Assembly (NCBI RefSeq): GCF_009760925.1
Contig: NZ_VRLV01000009.1
Coordinates: 62,001 to 126,000, forward strand
Length of the DNA: 64,000 nt
Reading direction: 5' to 3'
DNA from: Nonomuraea typhae
GTDB lineage: Bacteria > Actinomycetota > Actinomycetes > Streptosporangiales > Streptosporangiaceae
Below are positions 35,451-43,882 of this stretch, one piece after another. How positions within the stretch are numbered: the stretch's first letter is position 1; each line of letters begins with the position of its first letter. Under the pieces are notes generated by a model. It saw nothing but the letters and a program-made list of their open reading frames with translations, did not search any database and had not been told where the DNA came from. The translations under genes and the position numbers were made by a program.

Positions 35451-36536
35451 TCAGTCCATGACCACGATCTGCCGGAGCACCTCGCCGCCCTTGAGCGCCG
35501 CGACGGCGTCGTTGAGGTCGGCCAGCCTGATCCTGGCGCTGATCATCGTCTCCAGGTCGAGCTGCCCGGCCTTGTAGAGCTTGGCGAAATAGGGGAAGTC
35601 GTGCCGCACGTCGGCCTCGCCGTACAGGCTGGACAGCAGGTTCTTGCCCTCGAACAGCAGGCTGAAGGCGGACAGTTGCACCATGTCGTCCGCGGCGCCG
35701 GCGCCGACCACGATCACGTCGCCGCCCGCGCGGGTGATCTGCCACGCGCTGGTGATCGTGGCCGCCTTGCCGACCACCTCGAAGCCGTAGTCGAAGCCCG
35801 CGCCGCCGGTCAGCTCCGCCAGCGCGCCCGGAACGTCCTCGGGGGTGACCGCGTGCGTGGCGCCGACCTTCTTGGCCAGCTCGTGCTTGGAGGTCAGCGG
35901 GTCCACCGCCAGGATCACCCGGGCGCCGGAGACACGGGCGCCCTGGATCACCGACAGGCCCACGCCGCCGCAGCCGATCACCGCCACCGTGGAGCCGGGC
36001 CGTACCTTGGCGGTGTTGACCGCCGCGCCCACGCCCGTGGTGATGCCGCAGCCGATCAGCGCCGCCGCCTCCCACGGCACCTCGGGATCGACCTTGATCG
36101 CGCCCTGCCACGGGATCACGCACTCCTCGGCCCACGTGCCGCACCCCGCCAGCCCGAAGGCCGTCGTGTCGCCGCCGATGCGGAAGTTGCCCTTGGTGAA
36201 GCTCTCGATGACGTACTTCATGCACAGGTACGGCTGGCCGCCCAGGCACAGGTCGCACTCCTGGCACGACGGGCGCCAGTTGACGATCACGTGGTCGCCC
36301 GGCTGGAGCGAGGTGACGTGCTCGCCCACCTCGACCACCTCGCCCGCGCCCTCGTGCCCCGGGACGAGCGGCACGGGCTGGGGCAGCACGCCGGTCATGG
36401 CCGACAGGTCGGAGTGGCAGACGCCGGTCGCCCGGATCCGGACGCGCACGTCCGTCGGCCCGACCGGCGCCAGCGTCACGTCGTCGCGAAGGTCGAGCTT
36501 GTCGTCGCCTACGGCGTGCAGAATCGCGGCGCGCAT
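35451..36536 (-). CDS. Zn-dependent alcohol dehydrogenase (class III-like MDR)
   Basis: 361 aa. Catalytic Zn ligands in ATGVCHSDLSAM and GHEGAGEV, structural Zn in CQECDLCLGGQPYLC, and the cofactor site AVIGCGGVGLSVIQGARV. It resembles mycobacterial AdhB-type enzymes that are encoded next to a ferredoxin and P450 genes. Third gene of a minus-strand operon (PPOX protein, ferredoxin, ADH) that has a KstR-like box at its head, so a role in lipid or sterol alcohol oxidation is plausible. Start ATG 36536. Confidence 0.92.
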   Translation of the reverse strand: MRAAILHAVGDDKLDLRDDVTLAPVGPTDVRVRIRATGVCHSDLSAMTGVLPQPVPLVPGHEGAGEVVEVGEHVTSLQPGDHVIVNWRPSCQECDLCLGGQPYLCMKYVIESFTKGNFRIGGDTTAFGLAGCGTWAEECVIPWQGAIKVDPEVPWEAAALIGCGITTGVGAAVNTAKVRPGSTVAVIGCGGVGLSVIQGARVSGARVILAVDPLTSKHELAKKVGATHAVTPEDVPGALAELTGGAGFDYGFEVVGKAATITSAWQITRAGGDVIVVGAGAADDMVQLSAFSLLFEGKNLLSSLYGEADVRHDFPYFAKLYKAGQLDLETMISARIRLADLNDAVAALKGGEVLRQIVVMD

Positions 36537-36565
36537 GGGGGTGTCCTCCTGGGTTGCCCCTCGAG

Positions 36566-36757
36566 TCACTCCTCGAGGGAGAGGGCGGCTTTGGGACAGG
36601 ACCGTACGGCGTGCCGTACCCGGTCCTGCATGTCGGCTGGTGGCTCGGGGAGAAGGACGTGCAGGTTGTCCTCTTCGTCCACCTCGAACACTTCGGGGGC
36701 GAGTCCCATGCACACGGCATTGGCCTCGCACACCAGGTAGTCGACCTTGACCTTCAT
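36566..36757 (-). CDS. P450-type 3Fe-4S ferredoxin
   Basis: 63 aa. CEANAVCMGLAPEVFEVDEE followed later by SCPKAALSL gives the C-x5-C...C-P pattern of single-cluster 3Fe-4S ferredoxins that donate electrons to actinobacterial cytochromes P450. ATG 36757 has AGGAGG 6 nt upstream and overlaps the PPOX stop by ATGA. No P450 is adjacent; the nearest in the window is at 57105-58289. Confidence 0.9.
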   Translation of the reverse strand: MKVKVDYLVCEANAVCMGLAPEVFEVDEEDNLHVLLPEPPADMQDRVRHAVRSCPKAALSLEE

Positions 36758-37206
36758 GTGAGCCTCCTGTGATCCCATGAGACCACTCTGGTGCGCTCGA
36801 CCACGTAAGCGAGGCGTTTTCTTCCGGTCAGTTCGACGAACGGCCGGAGATCCTCGTCGGGGACGCCGGGCGTCATCCTGCGGGCGATCTGCATGCCGAC
36901 CTCGAGGACGCGGCCGGGGTCGTCCACCGGCTTGGCCACGCCGTACAGGAGGACGCCGCGCAGTTCCGCATACTGCTCGCCGGTCTCGATCAGGCAGCTG
37001 ACCCGCGGGTCCCGGGAGAGGTTGATCGCCTTCTGAGCCTTGCCGTAGGTCCAGAAAGCGATCCGGCCTTCGTCGAGGCCGTAGAACATGGTCACCAGGT
37101 GCGGGGTGCCGTCGGGGTTGATCGTGGCGAGCTGCAGTTTCTGTGAGCTCTCGATGAGGGCGGTGACGTCCTCTTCCGGCATCGTGATGCGCGCACGCTG
37201 GTTCAC
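36754..37206 (-). CDS. Pyridoxamine-oxidase-fold (PPOX/F420-type) protein
   Basis: 150 aa split-barrel protein: VNQRARITMPEEDVTALIES, KLQLATINPDGTPHLVTMFY and RIAFWTYGKAQKAINL resemble F420- or flavin-binding PPOX-class proteins of actinobacteria. GTG 37206 is chosen because the VNQRxxI(T)M opening is conserved in such proteins; ATG 37182 is the alternative. A KstR-like palindrome lies 10 bp upstream of the GTG. Confidence 0.8.
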   Translation of the reverse strand: MNQRARITMPEEDVTALIESSQKLQLATINPDGTPHLVTMFYGLDEGRIAFWTYGKAQKAINLSRDPRVSCLIETGEQYAELRGVLLYGVAKPVDDPGRVLEVGMQIARRMTPGVPDEDLRPFVELTGRKRLAYVVERTRVVSWDHRRLT

Positions 37207-37215
37207 GTTGCCCAG

Positions 37216-37229
37216 TAGAACAGGTTCCA
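37216..37229. promoter_or_regulatory. KstR-like box, PPOX-ferredoxin-ADH operon
   Basis: TAGAACAGGTTCCA fits TNNAACNNGTTNNA, the published KstR consensus for cholesterol/lipid genes in mycobacteria and rhodococci. It lies 10 bp upstream of the PPOX start and 57 bp from the divergent methyltransferase. No kstR gene is in the window. Confidence 0.6.
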
Positions 37230-37285
37230 GATTCGCCGACAAGAGGGGAATGGAATGTTGTTCGGTTCTACTAGGGTGCTGCTCC

Positions 37286-37909
37286 ATGACGATGCCGCCT
37301 GAGCTGCGCTACGCAGCCGAGCACGCCAAGGGATTCATGCCGCCGGCCGAAGGGCTGGCCCTGTTCCGCGCGGCTCTGCAGTATGCCGGAAACGGTCCCA
37401 TCTGTGAGATCGGCACCTACTGCGGCAAGTCCGCGATCTACCTCGGCGCGGCGGCCCGGCAGGCCGGGAGTGTCGTGTTCACCGTCGACCACCATCGCGG
37501 GTCGGAGGAGATCCAGCCCGGATGGGCCCACCACGATCCGACCCTCATGGATCCGCGCTTCGGGAAGATGGACTCGCTGCCCGCCTTCCGCGCCGCCATC
37601 GCCGGGGCCGGGCTGGAGGACGAGGTGATCGCGATCGTGGGGCAGTCGGCCGTGGTGGCCCGGCACTGGAACACGCCGCTGGCGCTGCTGTTCATCGACG
37701 GCGGTCACTCCGAGGCGCCGGTCACCGCGGACTACGAGGGGTGGGCGCCGCACGTGATGGCGGGCGGGGCGCTGGTTTTTCATGACATCTACCCGGATCC
37801 GGCCGATGGGGGGCAGGCGCCGTACCAGGTGTATGTGCGGGCGCTGGCTTCCGGGGAGTTCAAGGAGGTCGGGGCCGAGGGGTCGCTGCGGATCCTCGAA
37901 CGCGTCTGA
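37286..37909 (+). CDS. Class I SAM-dependent methyltransferase
   Basis: 207 aa. Motif I ICEIGTYCGKSAIYLGAAAR, post-I FTVDHHRGSEE, and motif IV-like LALLFIDGGHSE plus GGALVFHDIYPDP; this is the cephalosporin-hydroxylase/O-methyltransferase-like group with an acidic metal-binding DGGH. A TAGGGT element (37272-37277) 8 nt before ATG 37286 predicts a leaderless transcript. Divergent from the PPOX operon. Substrate unknown. Confidence 0.85.
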   Translation: MTMPPELRYAAEHAKGFMPPAEGLALFRAALQYAGNGPICEIGTYCGKSAIYLGAAARQAGSVVFTVDHHRGSEEIQPGWAHHDPTLMDPRFGKMDSLPAFRAAIAGAGLEDEVIAIVGQSAVVARHWNTPLALLFIDGGHSEAPVTADYEGWAPHVMAGGALVFHDIYPDPADGGQAPYQVYVRALASGEFKEVGAEGSLRILERV

Positions 37910-37922
37910 CTCCTCCCGATCG

Positions 37923-39281
37923 TCATGCGGACAAGGGGACGCCCTGGTCGGCGGCGGTGGCGAAGGTGTCGTCGATGACCACGGCCGGGCGCCCCGCCCG
38001 GGCCAGGAGCGAGGCGGCGGCCGTCGCGCGGTAGCCGGTGCCGCAGTGCACCCACACCTCGCCCGGCGGGATCTCGGCGGCCCGCCGCGTCAGCTCCGGC
38101 AGCGGGATGTTGATCGAGCCGTCCACGTGCCCGTCCCGCCATTCGCCGCCGAGCCGGACGTCCAGCACGACCGGCGCGTCCGGGCCGGCGAGCGCCTTCG
38201 CCAGATCGGTGAAGGTCACGCGGCGCAGCGAGCTCAGCCGGTCCGGGGCCAGTTCCTCGGGGGTGCCGACGGCCACGGCGCTCTGGCCGATGCCGATGCG
38301 GACCAGTTCGCGGTGGGCCCGGGACACCTCGTCCCGCGTGGCGCCGAGCAGGGTGATCGGCGCGCCGCGTTCGGTCAGCCAGCCGAGCCAGGTGGCCATG
38401 CTGCCGTCCAGGCCCAGGCTGACGGTGCCGGTCACGTGGGAGGCGGCGTAGGCGGTGCGGGAGCGCAGGTCCACGACCCACTCGCCGGCGTCCAGGCGCC
38501 GGGCCAGTTCCGCCGGGTCGGCGGGCGTGGGCAGGCGCAGGTCCACGGGCGCGGGGCCGGCGGCGTTGACGGCGCCCATGTGGGCGTAGTAGGCGGGGTA
38601 GGCGTCCAGACCGGCCAGCACGCCGGCCACGAAGGCGTCCTCGGCCAGCCGCAGAGCCGGGTTGGCCAGCTTCTCCCCGGCCAGCGTCCTCTCCCGGGCC
38701 GGTGTCGCAGCGGCGCCGACGGCGCAGAAGCTGCCGAAGCCGTGCGTGGGCCAGACCGCCGCGCCGTCGGGCAGCGTGTCGGCGAGCCTGTGCGCGGAGG
38801 CGTGCTGGTGGCGGGCGAGGGTCTCGGTGTGCTCGTGGCCGAGAAGGTCGGGCCGCCCAGTGGTGCCGAACAACAGCGAGCCGCCGGTGAACACGCCGAC
38901 GGGCGCCCCCTCGTGCTCGAGGACGTACGACAGGTGGTGGAAGGTGTGGCCGGGCGTGTGCAGGGCCCGGAGCCGCAGAGCGGGGGAGACCTCCAGCACG
39001 TCCCCGTCCCCGAGCGGCAGGCGGTCGAACGCCACCTCGTCGTCCCGGGCCATCGCGTACACCGCCCCGGTCAGCCGCGCCAGTTCCAGGCCGCCGGAGA
39101 CGTAGTCGTTGTGCAAGTGGGTCTCGGCCACCGCGGTGATCCGCACGCCCAGTTCCCCGGCCAGCGCGAGGACCCGGTCCACGTCCCGCTGCGGATCCAC
39201 CACGGCCGCCACCGTCCCGTCGGTGACCAGGTAGCTCCGGTCACCGAGCCCGGACGTCTCGATCACGTGCACGTCATACAT
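37923..39281 (-). CDS. Persulfide dioxygenase-like MBL protein fused to rhodanese domains
   Basis: 452 aa. The MBL part (1-~245) shows THLHNDYVSGGLELA, TPGHTFHHLSY and the non-haem iron site of ETHE1-type persulfide dioxygenases. Two rhodanese domains follow: the first (about 255-345) lacks a catalytic Cys (ITLLGATRDEV), the second has the active loop VHCGTGYRATAAA. This layout matches CstB/BlrA-type sulfur-detoxification enzymes. ATG 39281 has AGGAGG 9 nt upstream. A CsoR/CstR-like operator at 39311-39327 supports control by reactive sulfur species. Confidence 0.92.
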   Translation of the reverse strand: MYDVHVIETSGLGDRSYLVTDGTVAAVVDPQRDVDRVLALAGELGVRITAVAETHLHNDYVSGGLELARLTGAVYAMARDDEVAFDRLPLGDGDVLEVSPALRLRALHTPGHTFHHLSYVLEHEGAPVGVFTGGSLLFGTTGRPDLLGHEHTETLARHQHASAHRLADTLPDGAAVWPTHGFGSFCAVGAAATPARERTLAGEKLANPALRLAEDAFVAGVLAGLDAYPAYYAHMGAVNAAGPAPVDLRLPTPADPAELARRLDAGEWVVDLRSRTAYAASHVTGTVSLGLDGSMATWLGWLTERGAPITLLGATRDEVSRAHRELVRIGIGQSAVAVGTPEELAPDRLSSLRRVTFTDLAKALAGPDAPVVLDVRLGGEWRDGHVDGSINIPLPELTRRAAEIPPGEVWVHCGTGYRATAAASLLARAGRPAVVIDDTFATAADQGVPLSA

Positions 39282-39310
39282 GTGCTCAACCTCCTGCGTC
39301 GAGCAACATC

Positions 39311-39327
39311 TACCCTACAGGGGTATA
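39311..39327. promoter_or_regulatory. CsoR/CstR-like operator
   Basis: TACCCTACAGGGGTATA contains TACCC and GGGTA arms of the kind bound by CsoR-family repressors (consensus about ATACCC-N-GGGTAT). It is 30 bp upstream of the persulfide dioxygenase gene and overlaps a minus-strand TAGGGT -10-like element. No csoR/cstR homologue is in the window. Confidence 0.6.
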
Positions 39328-39331
39328 TTCC

Positions 39332-40339
39332 CTAGTCAGGCGCGTCGAGCCGGTGGCGGCGGGCCCACACGCGACGGGTCTGCGCTCGCCAGCTCAGGAA
39401 GTCGTCGTGCGTGTGCGGATCATGGCCCAGGGCGACCAGGGCGGCATCCGGCCACGTGCCCGCCTCCTCCGCCGGAGCCCCGGCCAGGATGGGCGCCGCC
39501 ACCTCGGCGTGCTCGGGCAGGACACCGGCCGCCATCCAGGCGGCGCACGCGAACGCGCCCCCCAGCGCCAGGTGCTGCCGGAACCCGTCCGCACCCGCGT
39601 AGACCGCCAACTGCTCGAGCTCGTCGGCCTCCGCGCCTCCGGTGTGACAGGCGGCGAAGCCGATCCCGCTCCACAGATCGGCCCGGCGCGGCACCGGGTA
39701 CGCGGCCACCCGCGCCGCGACGTCGTCCGGCGAGGCGCAGTCGTGGTACCACAGCAGCCGCCCCAGCCCCTGGTCGAAGATCGCGCAGTGGGCCCGCAGC
39801 GCCAGCTCCGGCATGGCCCGCTCGCCGACCATGAGATCGGCCTTCACCATGCTGCGCTGGAACCCGTACCCGTCGATCGCCAGCCAGCGCAGCAGCGGAT
39901 GCGCCCGCCGCAGGCCCCAGGTAGGCGGCAGCCGCAGCAACGCGTGCGCCCGCCCGGCCCCCACATGGGCGGCATACGGGTGAGATTGGGCGGGGCCGGC
40001 TAGTAGCTCGTGTAGGCGCCGGCCCCGGGTCAGAGTGATCAGGTCGAGCGCGGTGGCCGCCGCCGCCGCGCCCTCCCAGCCAAAGGGCTGCTGCTCGTAC
40101 GGCAGGCGGCCCACCACATGGATCTCCTGGGAGAGAACCGCGTTGAACCCGAGAACGTACGACTTCTCGGCCGCCGTCAGCACCCCGGGCGCCTGCCCGG
40201 CTCGCAGACGGAACCGCCGCCGCCCCAGATCCGCCTCGATGGGGTCCTTCTCCAGAAACCTCCACAGGCCACGTGCCGGGGAGGGTGTCTGCTCGGTCCT
40301 GACCTGATCCAAGAACGAAGTTGTGCCCGTGTCGCCCAC
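39332..40339 (-). CDS. DUF1702-family protein
   Basis: 335 aa from GTG 40339. The pattern QQPFGWEGAAAAATALDLIT, HVGAGRAHALLRL and YHDCASPDDVAARVAAYP, RRADLWSGIGFAACHTGGAE is that of DUF1702 proteins, often found in enediyne and other secondary-metabolite clusters and of unknown function. No other enediyne-type gene is seen here, so this is probably a stand-alone copy. Other starts are possible (GTG 40369, TTG 40390); GTG 40339 has GGGGGAAG just upstream. 50 bp separate it from the persulfide dioxygenase gene in the same direction. Confidence 0.75.
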   Translation of the reverse strand: MGDTGTTSFLDQVRTEQTPSPARGLWRFLEKDPIEADLGRRRFRLRAGQAPGVLTAAEKSYVLGFNAVLSQEIHVVGRLPYEQQPFGWEGAAAAATALDLITLTRGRRLHELLAGPAQSHPYAAHVGAGRAHALLRLPPTWGLRRAHPLLRWLAIDGYGFQRSMVKADLMVGERAMPELALRAHCAIFDQGLGRLLWYHDCASPDDVAARVAAYPVPRRADLWSGIGFAACHTGGAEADELEQLAVYAGADGFRQHLALGGAFACAAWMAAGVLPEHAEVAAPILAGAPAEEAGTWPDAALVALGHDPHTHDDFLSWRAQTRRVWARRHRLDAPD

Positions 40340-40522
40340 GCTTCCCCCGAAGACGCCTCGTACGGCCACTCCCGAAGCTAGTGAGCCCAATGCGGCATTC
40401 CCCGCCGCCGCTCCGCATGGGCAGCCAAAGAGTCGGCAAAACCGCTTGCGGTCGGCCGGTCATGCGGGGGCCGTTGCGGCGGCGCGTTCGTCCGACGTGA
40501 GAAGCGATCCCCCCGACCTGCG

Positions 40523-41599
40523 TCAGCGCACGTCGGTGGGTGGCGTGACCTGGGCTGTGCCGTACAGGCTGCAGCCGCATACGGGGGTGAAGGAACGGAC
40601 GGCGGGAGTGTGGACGTCGCGGAAGATGCCCGCGCCCGCGGTGAAGTCGTGGAGCGCGTCGGCGGCGAGGATCGAGGCGGCGGCCGTGTAGCCGCTGCGC
40701 TCGTGCGGGAAGTGCTTGCGGTTGGCGAACTGCCAGCCCGTCCAGTACGAGCCGTCCTCGTGACGCAGGTGCTGCACGTCCGCGTACAGGCCGAGCGCGC
40801 GGTCGCGCTCGCCCAGCGCGTCCAGGGCGAGGACCAGCTCGCAGGTCTCCGCGCCGGTCACCCACGGCTGGTCGGAGACGCAGCGGATGCCCAGGCCCGG
40901 CACCACGAACGTCGCCCACTCGCGCTCGATCAGCTCCTTGGCGGCCTGGCCGCGGACGGCGCCGCCGAGGACCGGGTAGTACCAGTCCATCGAGAAGCGG
41001 CTCTTGTCGGCGAACGCCTCCGGGTGCGTGGTCAGCACGTGGGCCAGCCGGTCGGCGGCCAGCTCCCAATGGGGCTGCGGGTCGCCCAGATGGTCGGCGA
41101 GCAGGACGCCGCAGCGCAGGCCCTGGTGGATCGAGGCGCAGCCGGTCAGCAGGGCGTAGGTGGCGGGCACGCCCCGGGCGTCGCGTTCCCAGACGATCTC
41201 GCCGCGTTCGGTCTGCAGGCCGGCCACGTAGTCGAGCGCGCGCTTGACCGTGGGCCACAGGCGGCCGGGGTCCTTGCCGGTGACCAGGTAGTTGTGCCAG
41301 ACGCCGACCGCGATGTAGGCCGCGTGGTTGGACTCGCCGCCGCGCTCGACCGGCGTGCCGTCCTGGATCTTCATGGCCCAGGAGCCGTCGGGGCGCTGGT
41401 GGCGGGCCAGCCAGTCGTAGCCCCTGGCGACCGGCTCGTGCAGACCGGCGACGGCCATCGCCATGAGGCACTCGACGTGGTTCCACGCGTCCACGTGCCC
41501 CTCGGGCCAGGGCACGCCGCCGTCCTCCTGCTGGATGGCGGCGATGCTCTCGGCCGTCTGGACCACCTGCTCCCAGGTGATGCCGTGTCCGATGGTCAC
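40523..41599 (-). CDS. Prenyltransferase/terpene-cyclase-like alpha-alpha-barrel protein
   Basis: 358 aa rich in QxDGSW-type repeats (AIQQEDGGVPWPEG, RHQRPDGSWAMKIQDG, HLRHEDGSYWTGWQ), the fold of squalene-cyclase and prenyltransferase beta subunits. The DxDD catalytic motif of cyclases is not evident, so its activity is open. Its GTG start overlaps the methyltransferase stop (GTGA), and with the glycosyltransferase forms a three-gene operon that is conserved in actinobacteria next to nucleotide-sugar genes. Start region chosen by the coupling. Confidence 0.8.
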   Translation of the reverse strand: MTIGHGITWEQVVQTAESIAAIQQEDGGVPWPEGHVDAWNHVECLMAMAVAGLHEPVARGYDWLARHQRPDGSWAMKIQDGTPVERGGESNHAAYIAVGVWHNYLVTGKDPGRLWPTVKRALDYVAGLQTERGEIVWERDARGVPATYALLTGCASIHQGLRCGVLLADHLGDPQPHWELAADRLAHVLTTHPEAFADKSRFSMDWYYPVLGGAVRGQAAKELIEREWATFVVPGLGIRCVSDQPWVTGAETCELVLALDALGERDRALGLYADVQHLRHEDGSYWTGWQFANRKHFPHERSGYTAAASILAADALHDFTAGAGIFRDVHTPAVRSFTPVCGCSLYGTAQVTPPTDVR

Positions 41600-42312
41600 G
41601 CCGCCGGCTTCCGCACGTAGAGGACCACGCTCTTGCCGATGATCGGGTTGAGCAGGGCCTCGGCGAGGCGGGTGGCGGCGGGGCGCTTCATGATGTCCCA
41701 CACCAGGAGCTCGTGGTATGCCTTGGCCAGCGGGTGCTCGTCGTTGTTGACGCCGACGGCGCACTTGATCCACCAGTAGGGCGCGTGCAGCCCGTGGGCG
41801 TGGTGGTGGGGGCCGATCTCGAAGCCGGTCGACTTCAGCTTGGCGCTCAGCTCGGCCAGGGTGTAGATCCGGACATGTCCCCCGGGGGCCGTGTGGTAGT
41901 CCTCGTCCAGCGCCCAGCAGATCCGCTCCGGCAGGAAGCTCGGCACCGTGATCGCCGCCGTGCCGCCGGGCTTGAGCACCCGGAAGATCTCCGCCATCGC
42001 CGTCATGTCGTCCGGGATGTGCTCCAGCACCTCGGCCGCGATCACCCGGTCGAAGCTGGCCTCCTCGAACGGCATGCCGAGCGCGGTGCCCTGGACGGTC
42101 TCACCGGTGGCCCCGACCGGTACCTCGCCGGCCTTGTCCATCGCCACGAACATGGCGGCCACGTTGTCCAGTTCGGCCTGGTCCATGTCGAAGGCGACCA
42201 CGTCGGCGCCTTTGCGCAGCACCTCGAAGGCGTGCCGGCCGCCGCCGCAGCCAAGGTCGAGAACGCGAACTCCGGGGCCGACGGGCAGCTTGGCGAAGTC
42301 GACGGTCAGCAC
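41596..42312 (-). CDS. Class I SAM-dependent methyltransferase
   Basis: 238 aa. Motif I VRVLDLGCGGGRHAFEVLRK, acidic loop VVAFDMDQAEL, motif II FDRVIAAEVLEHIPDD and RVLKPGGTAAITVPS. GTG 42312 lies 2 bp after the glycosyltransferase stop, with GGAGCG inside that gene's end. Middle gene of the glycosyltransferase-methyltransferase-prenyltransferase-like operon, so it probably methylates the same glycoconjugate or lipid. Confidence 0.9.
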   Translation of the reverse strand: MLTVDFAKLPVGPGVRVLDLGCGGGRHAFEVLRKGADVVAFDMDQAELDNVAAMFVAMDKAGEVPVGATGETVQGTALGMPFEEASFDRVIAAEVLEHIPDDMTAMAEIFRVLKPGGTAAITVPSFLPERICWALDEDYHTAPGGHVRIYTLAELSAKLKSTGFEIGPHHHAHGLHAPYWWIKCAVGVNNDEHPLAKAYHELLVWDIMKRPAATRLAEALLNPIIGKSVVLYVRKPAA

Positions 42313-42314
42313 GG

Positions 42315-43628
42315 TCAGCGCGCTCCATTCTGATTGTCGCGCCCGCTTCGGCCTCCGTTGGCTTCGTTCCTCGCTCTCTTCGGCCGAGCTCCTGCGCTTG
42401 GGTTTGCATTGATGGCTTCTCGGTAGGCTTCGACGGTCCTCTTGGCGACCACGTGCCAGGTGTAGCGCTCCATGACCCGGTCGTAGCCGCGCTCGCCGAC
42501 CGCCGCGCGCTCCTCGGGGGAGTCGTGCAGGCGCCGCAGCACGGCCGCGAGTTCCTCCGGGTCGCCGGGCTTGACCTGGATGGCCGCGTCTCCGACCACT
42601 TCGGGCAGCGCTCCGGTACGGCTGGCCACCAGCGGGGTGGCGCAGGCCATGTGCTCCACGGCGGGCAGGGAGAAGCCCTCGTAGAGCGAGGGGACGACCG
42701 AGATCTCGGAGGTGGCGATCAGCTCGCCCAGTTCGTCGTCGGAGATGCCGTGCACGAAGCGGACCCGGTCCTGGAGGCTGAGCTCCTGGACGAGCTGCTC
42801 GGTGGGGCCGCCCGGGGTGGGCTTGCTGACGACGGTGAGGGTGACGTCGCGTTCGGTGGCCAGTTTGGCGACCGCCCGGAGGAGCGTGGCCACGCCCTTC
42901 ATGGGAGAGTCGGCGGAGGCGACGGCAACGATCGAACCCTTTTTCCGCGATTTTTCGGGGCGTGGGTGGAAATATCGGGTGTCGACGCCCAGGGGGATCA
43001 GGCGCATGTTGGCCTGCGGCACGTTGAAGTCGCGGTGGATGTCGGCCAGGGACGACTCGCTCACGGTCAGGATCGGGCTCAGCCGCGGCGCGACCTTGGC
43101 CTGCATTTTCACGAATCCGTACCAGCGTCGCATGCTCAGCTTCTTGGCGCCCTGGGCCGCCTCCAGCTCGATGCGCCGGTCCACGCTGATCGGGTGGTGG
43201 ATGGTGCCGACCACGGGGAAGAGCTTCTGGATGCCGAGCAGGCCGTACCCGAGGGTCTGGTTGTCCTGGACCACGTCGAAGTCGCCCACGCGCTTCTTCA
43301 GCTCCCGGTAGGCGCGCAGGGTGAAGGTCAGCGGCTCGGGGAAGCCCGCGGTCCACATGGTCCCGACCTCGAGCCAGTCGATCCAGTCGCGGTACTCGTG
43401 CAGTTTGGGGGTACGGAACGGGTCCTCGTCGCGGTACAGGTCGAGGCTCGGCACCTTGTTGAGGATCACGCCCTCGTCGAGTTCCGGGTACGGCTGGCCG
43501 GAGAAGACCTCTACATGGTGCCCGAGGGCGACCAGTTCGCGACTCAGGTGGCGAAGGTAGACGCCCTGCCCACCACAGGTCGGCTTGCTGCGGTAGGACA
43601 GCAGCGCGATCCGTAGCGTGTCATTCAC
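42315..43628 (-). CDS. GT-B (GT4-family) glycosyltransferase
   Basis: 437 aa. N-terminal Gly-rich loop RSKPTCGGQGVYLRHLSREL and C-terminal GT4 donor site ISVVPSLYEGFSLPAVEHMACATPLVAS (the E-x7-E motif). The C-terminal ~30 residues are basic and low-complexity. GTG 43628 follows AAAGGGG. Divergent from the GDP-mannose 4,6-dehydratase with a 254-bp promoter region full of inverted repeats. It may transfer the deoxyhexose supplied by that pathway; this is inference. Confidence 0.9.
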   Translation of the reverse strand: MNDTLRIALLSYRSKPTCGGQGVYLRHLSRELVALGHHVEVFSGQPYPELDEGVILNKVPSLDLYRDEDPFRTPKLHEYRDWIDWLEVGTMWTAGFPEPLTFTLRAYRELKKRVGDFDVVQDNQTLGYGLLGIQKLFPVVGTIHHPISVDRRIELEAAQGAKKLSMRRWYGFVKMQAKVAPRLSPILTVSESSLADIHRDFNVPQANMRLIPLGVDTRYFHPRPEKSRKKGSIVAVASADSPMKGVATLLRAVAKLATERDVTLTVVSKPTPGGPTEQLVQELSLQDRVRFVHGISDDELGELIATSEISVVPSLYEGFSLPAVEHMACATPLVASRTGALPEVVGDAAIQVKPGDPEELAAVLRRLHDSPEERAAVGERGYDRVMERYTWHVVAKRTVEAYREAINANPSAGARPKRARNEANGGRSGRDNQNGAR

Positions 43629-43701
43629 GGACACCCCTTTCTCCGCCGGTAGACACCTGAGTCGGGCGTGTACCGTGAAAGATGACCTTAGTTGGAAAAG
43701 G

Positions 43702-43804
43702 CTACCATTCGGTAGGTCATCTGGAATTGTTCCTACCCGGCCGTACAGGGCTCGCCAACTGCGACGTTGTCGTGACCGAACGTAGTTCGGTGGAACTTGT
43801 TCTA
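43702..43804. promoter_or_regulatory. Inverted-repeat array and KstR-like box in the divergent promoter
   Basis: The gap 43629-43882 contains CTACC-ATTC-GGTAG (43702-43715), a wider GGTAGG (43711-43716) / CCTACC (43732-43737) pair, the perfect 15-bp palindrome CCGAAC-GTA-GTTCGG (43776-43790) and directly after it TGGAACTTGTTCTA (43791-43804), which fits TNNAACNNGTTNNA and on the other strand differs at one base from the box at 37216. Several regulators probably act here. Confidence 0.55.
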
Positions 43805-43882
43805 GTCGACGTGGTGCTGTTCCAAGTGCATAGCTGTACATTCCCGTCCCAACGGACGCGGTTGCGATAGTTGGAGGACCCG

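Noticed and set aside
39625-39660. Another TGTCACA ECF41-type element on the minus strand
   Set aside because: It is inside the DUF1702 coding sequence and lacks GTCTTA or CGTC at 16-18 bp.
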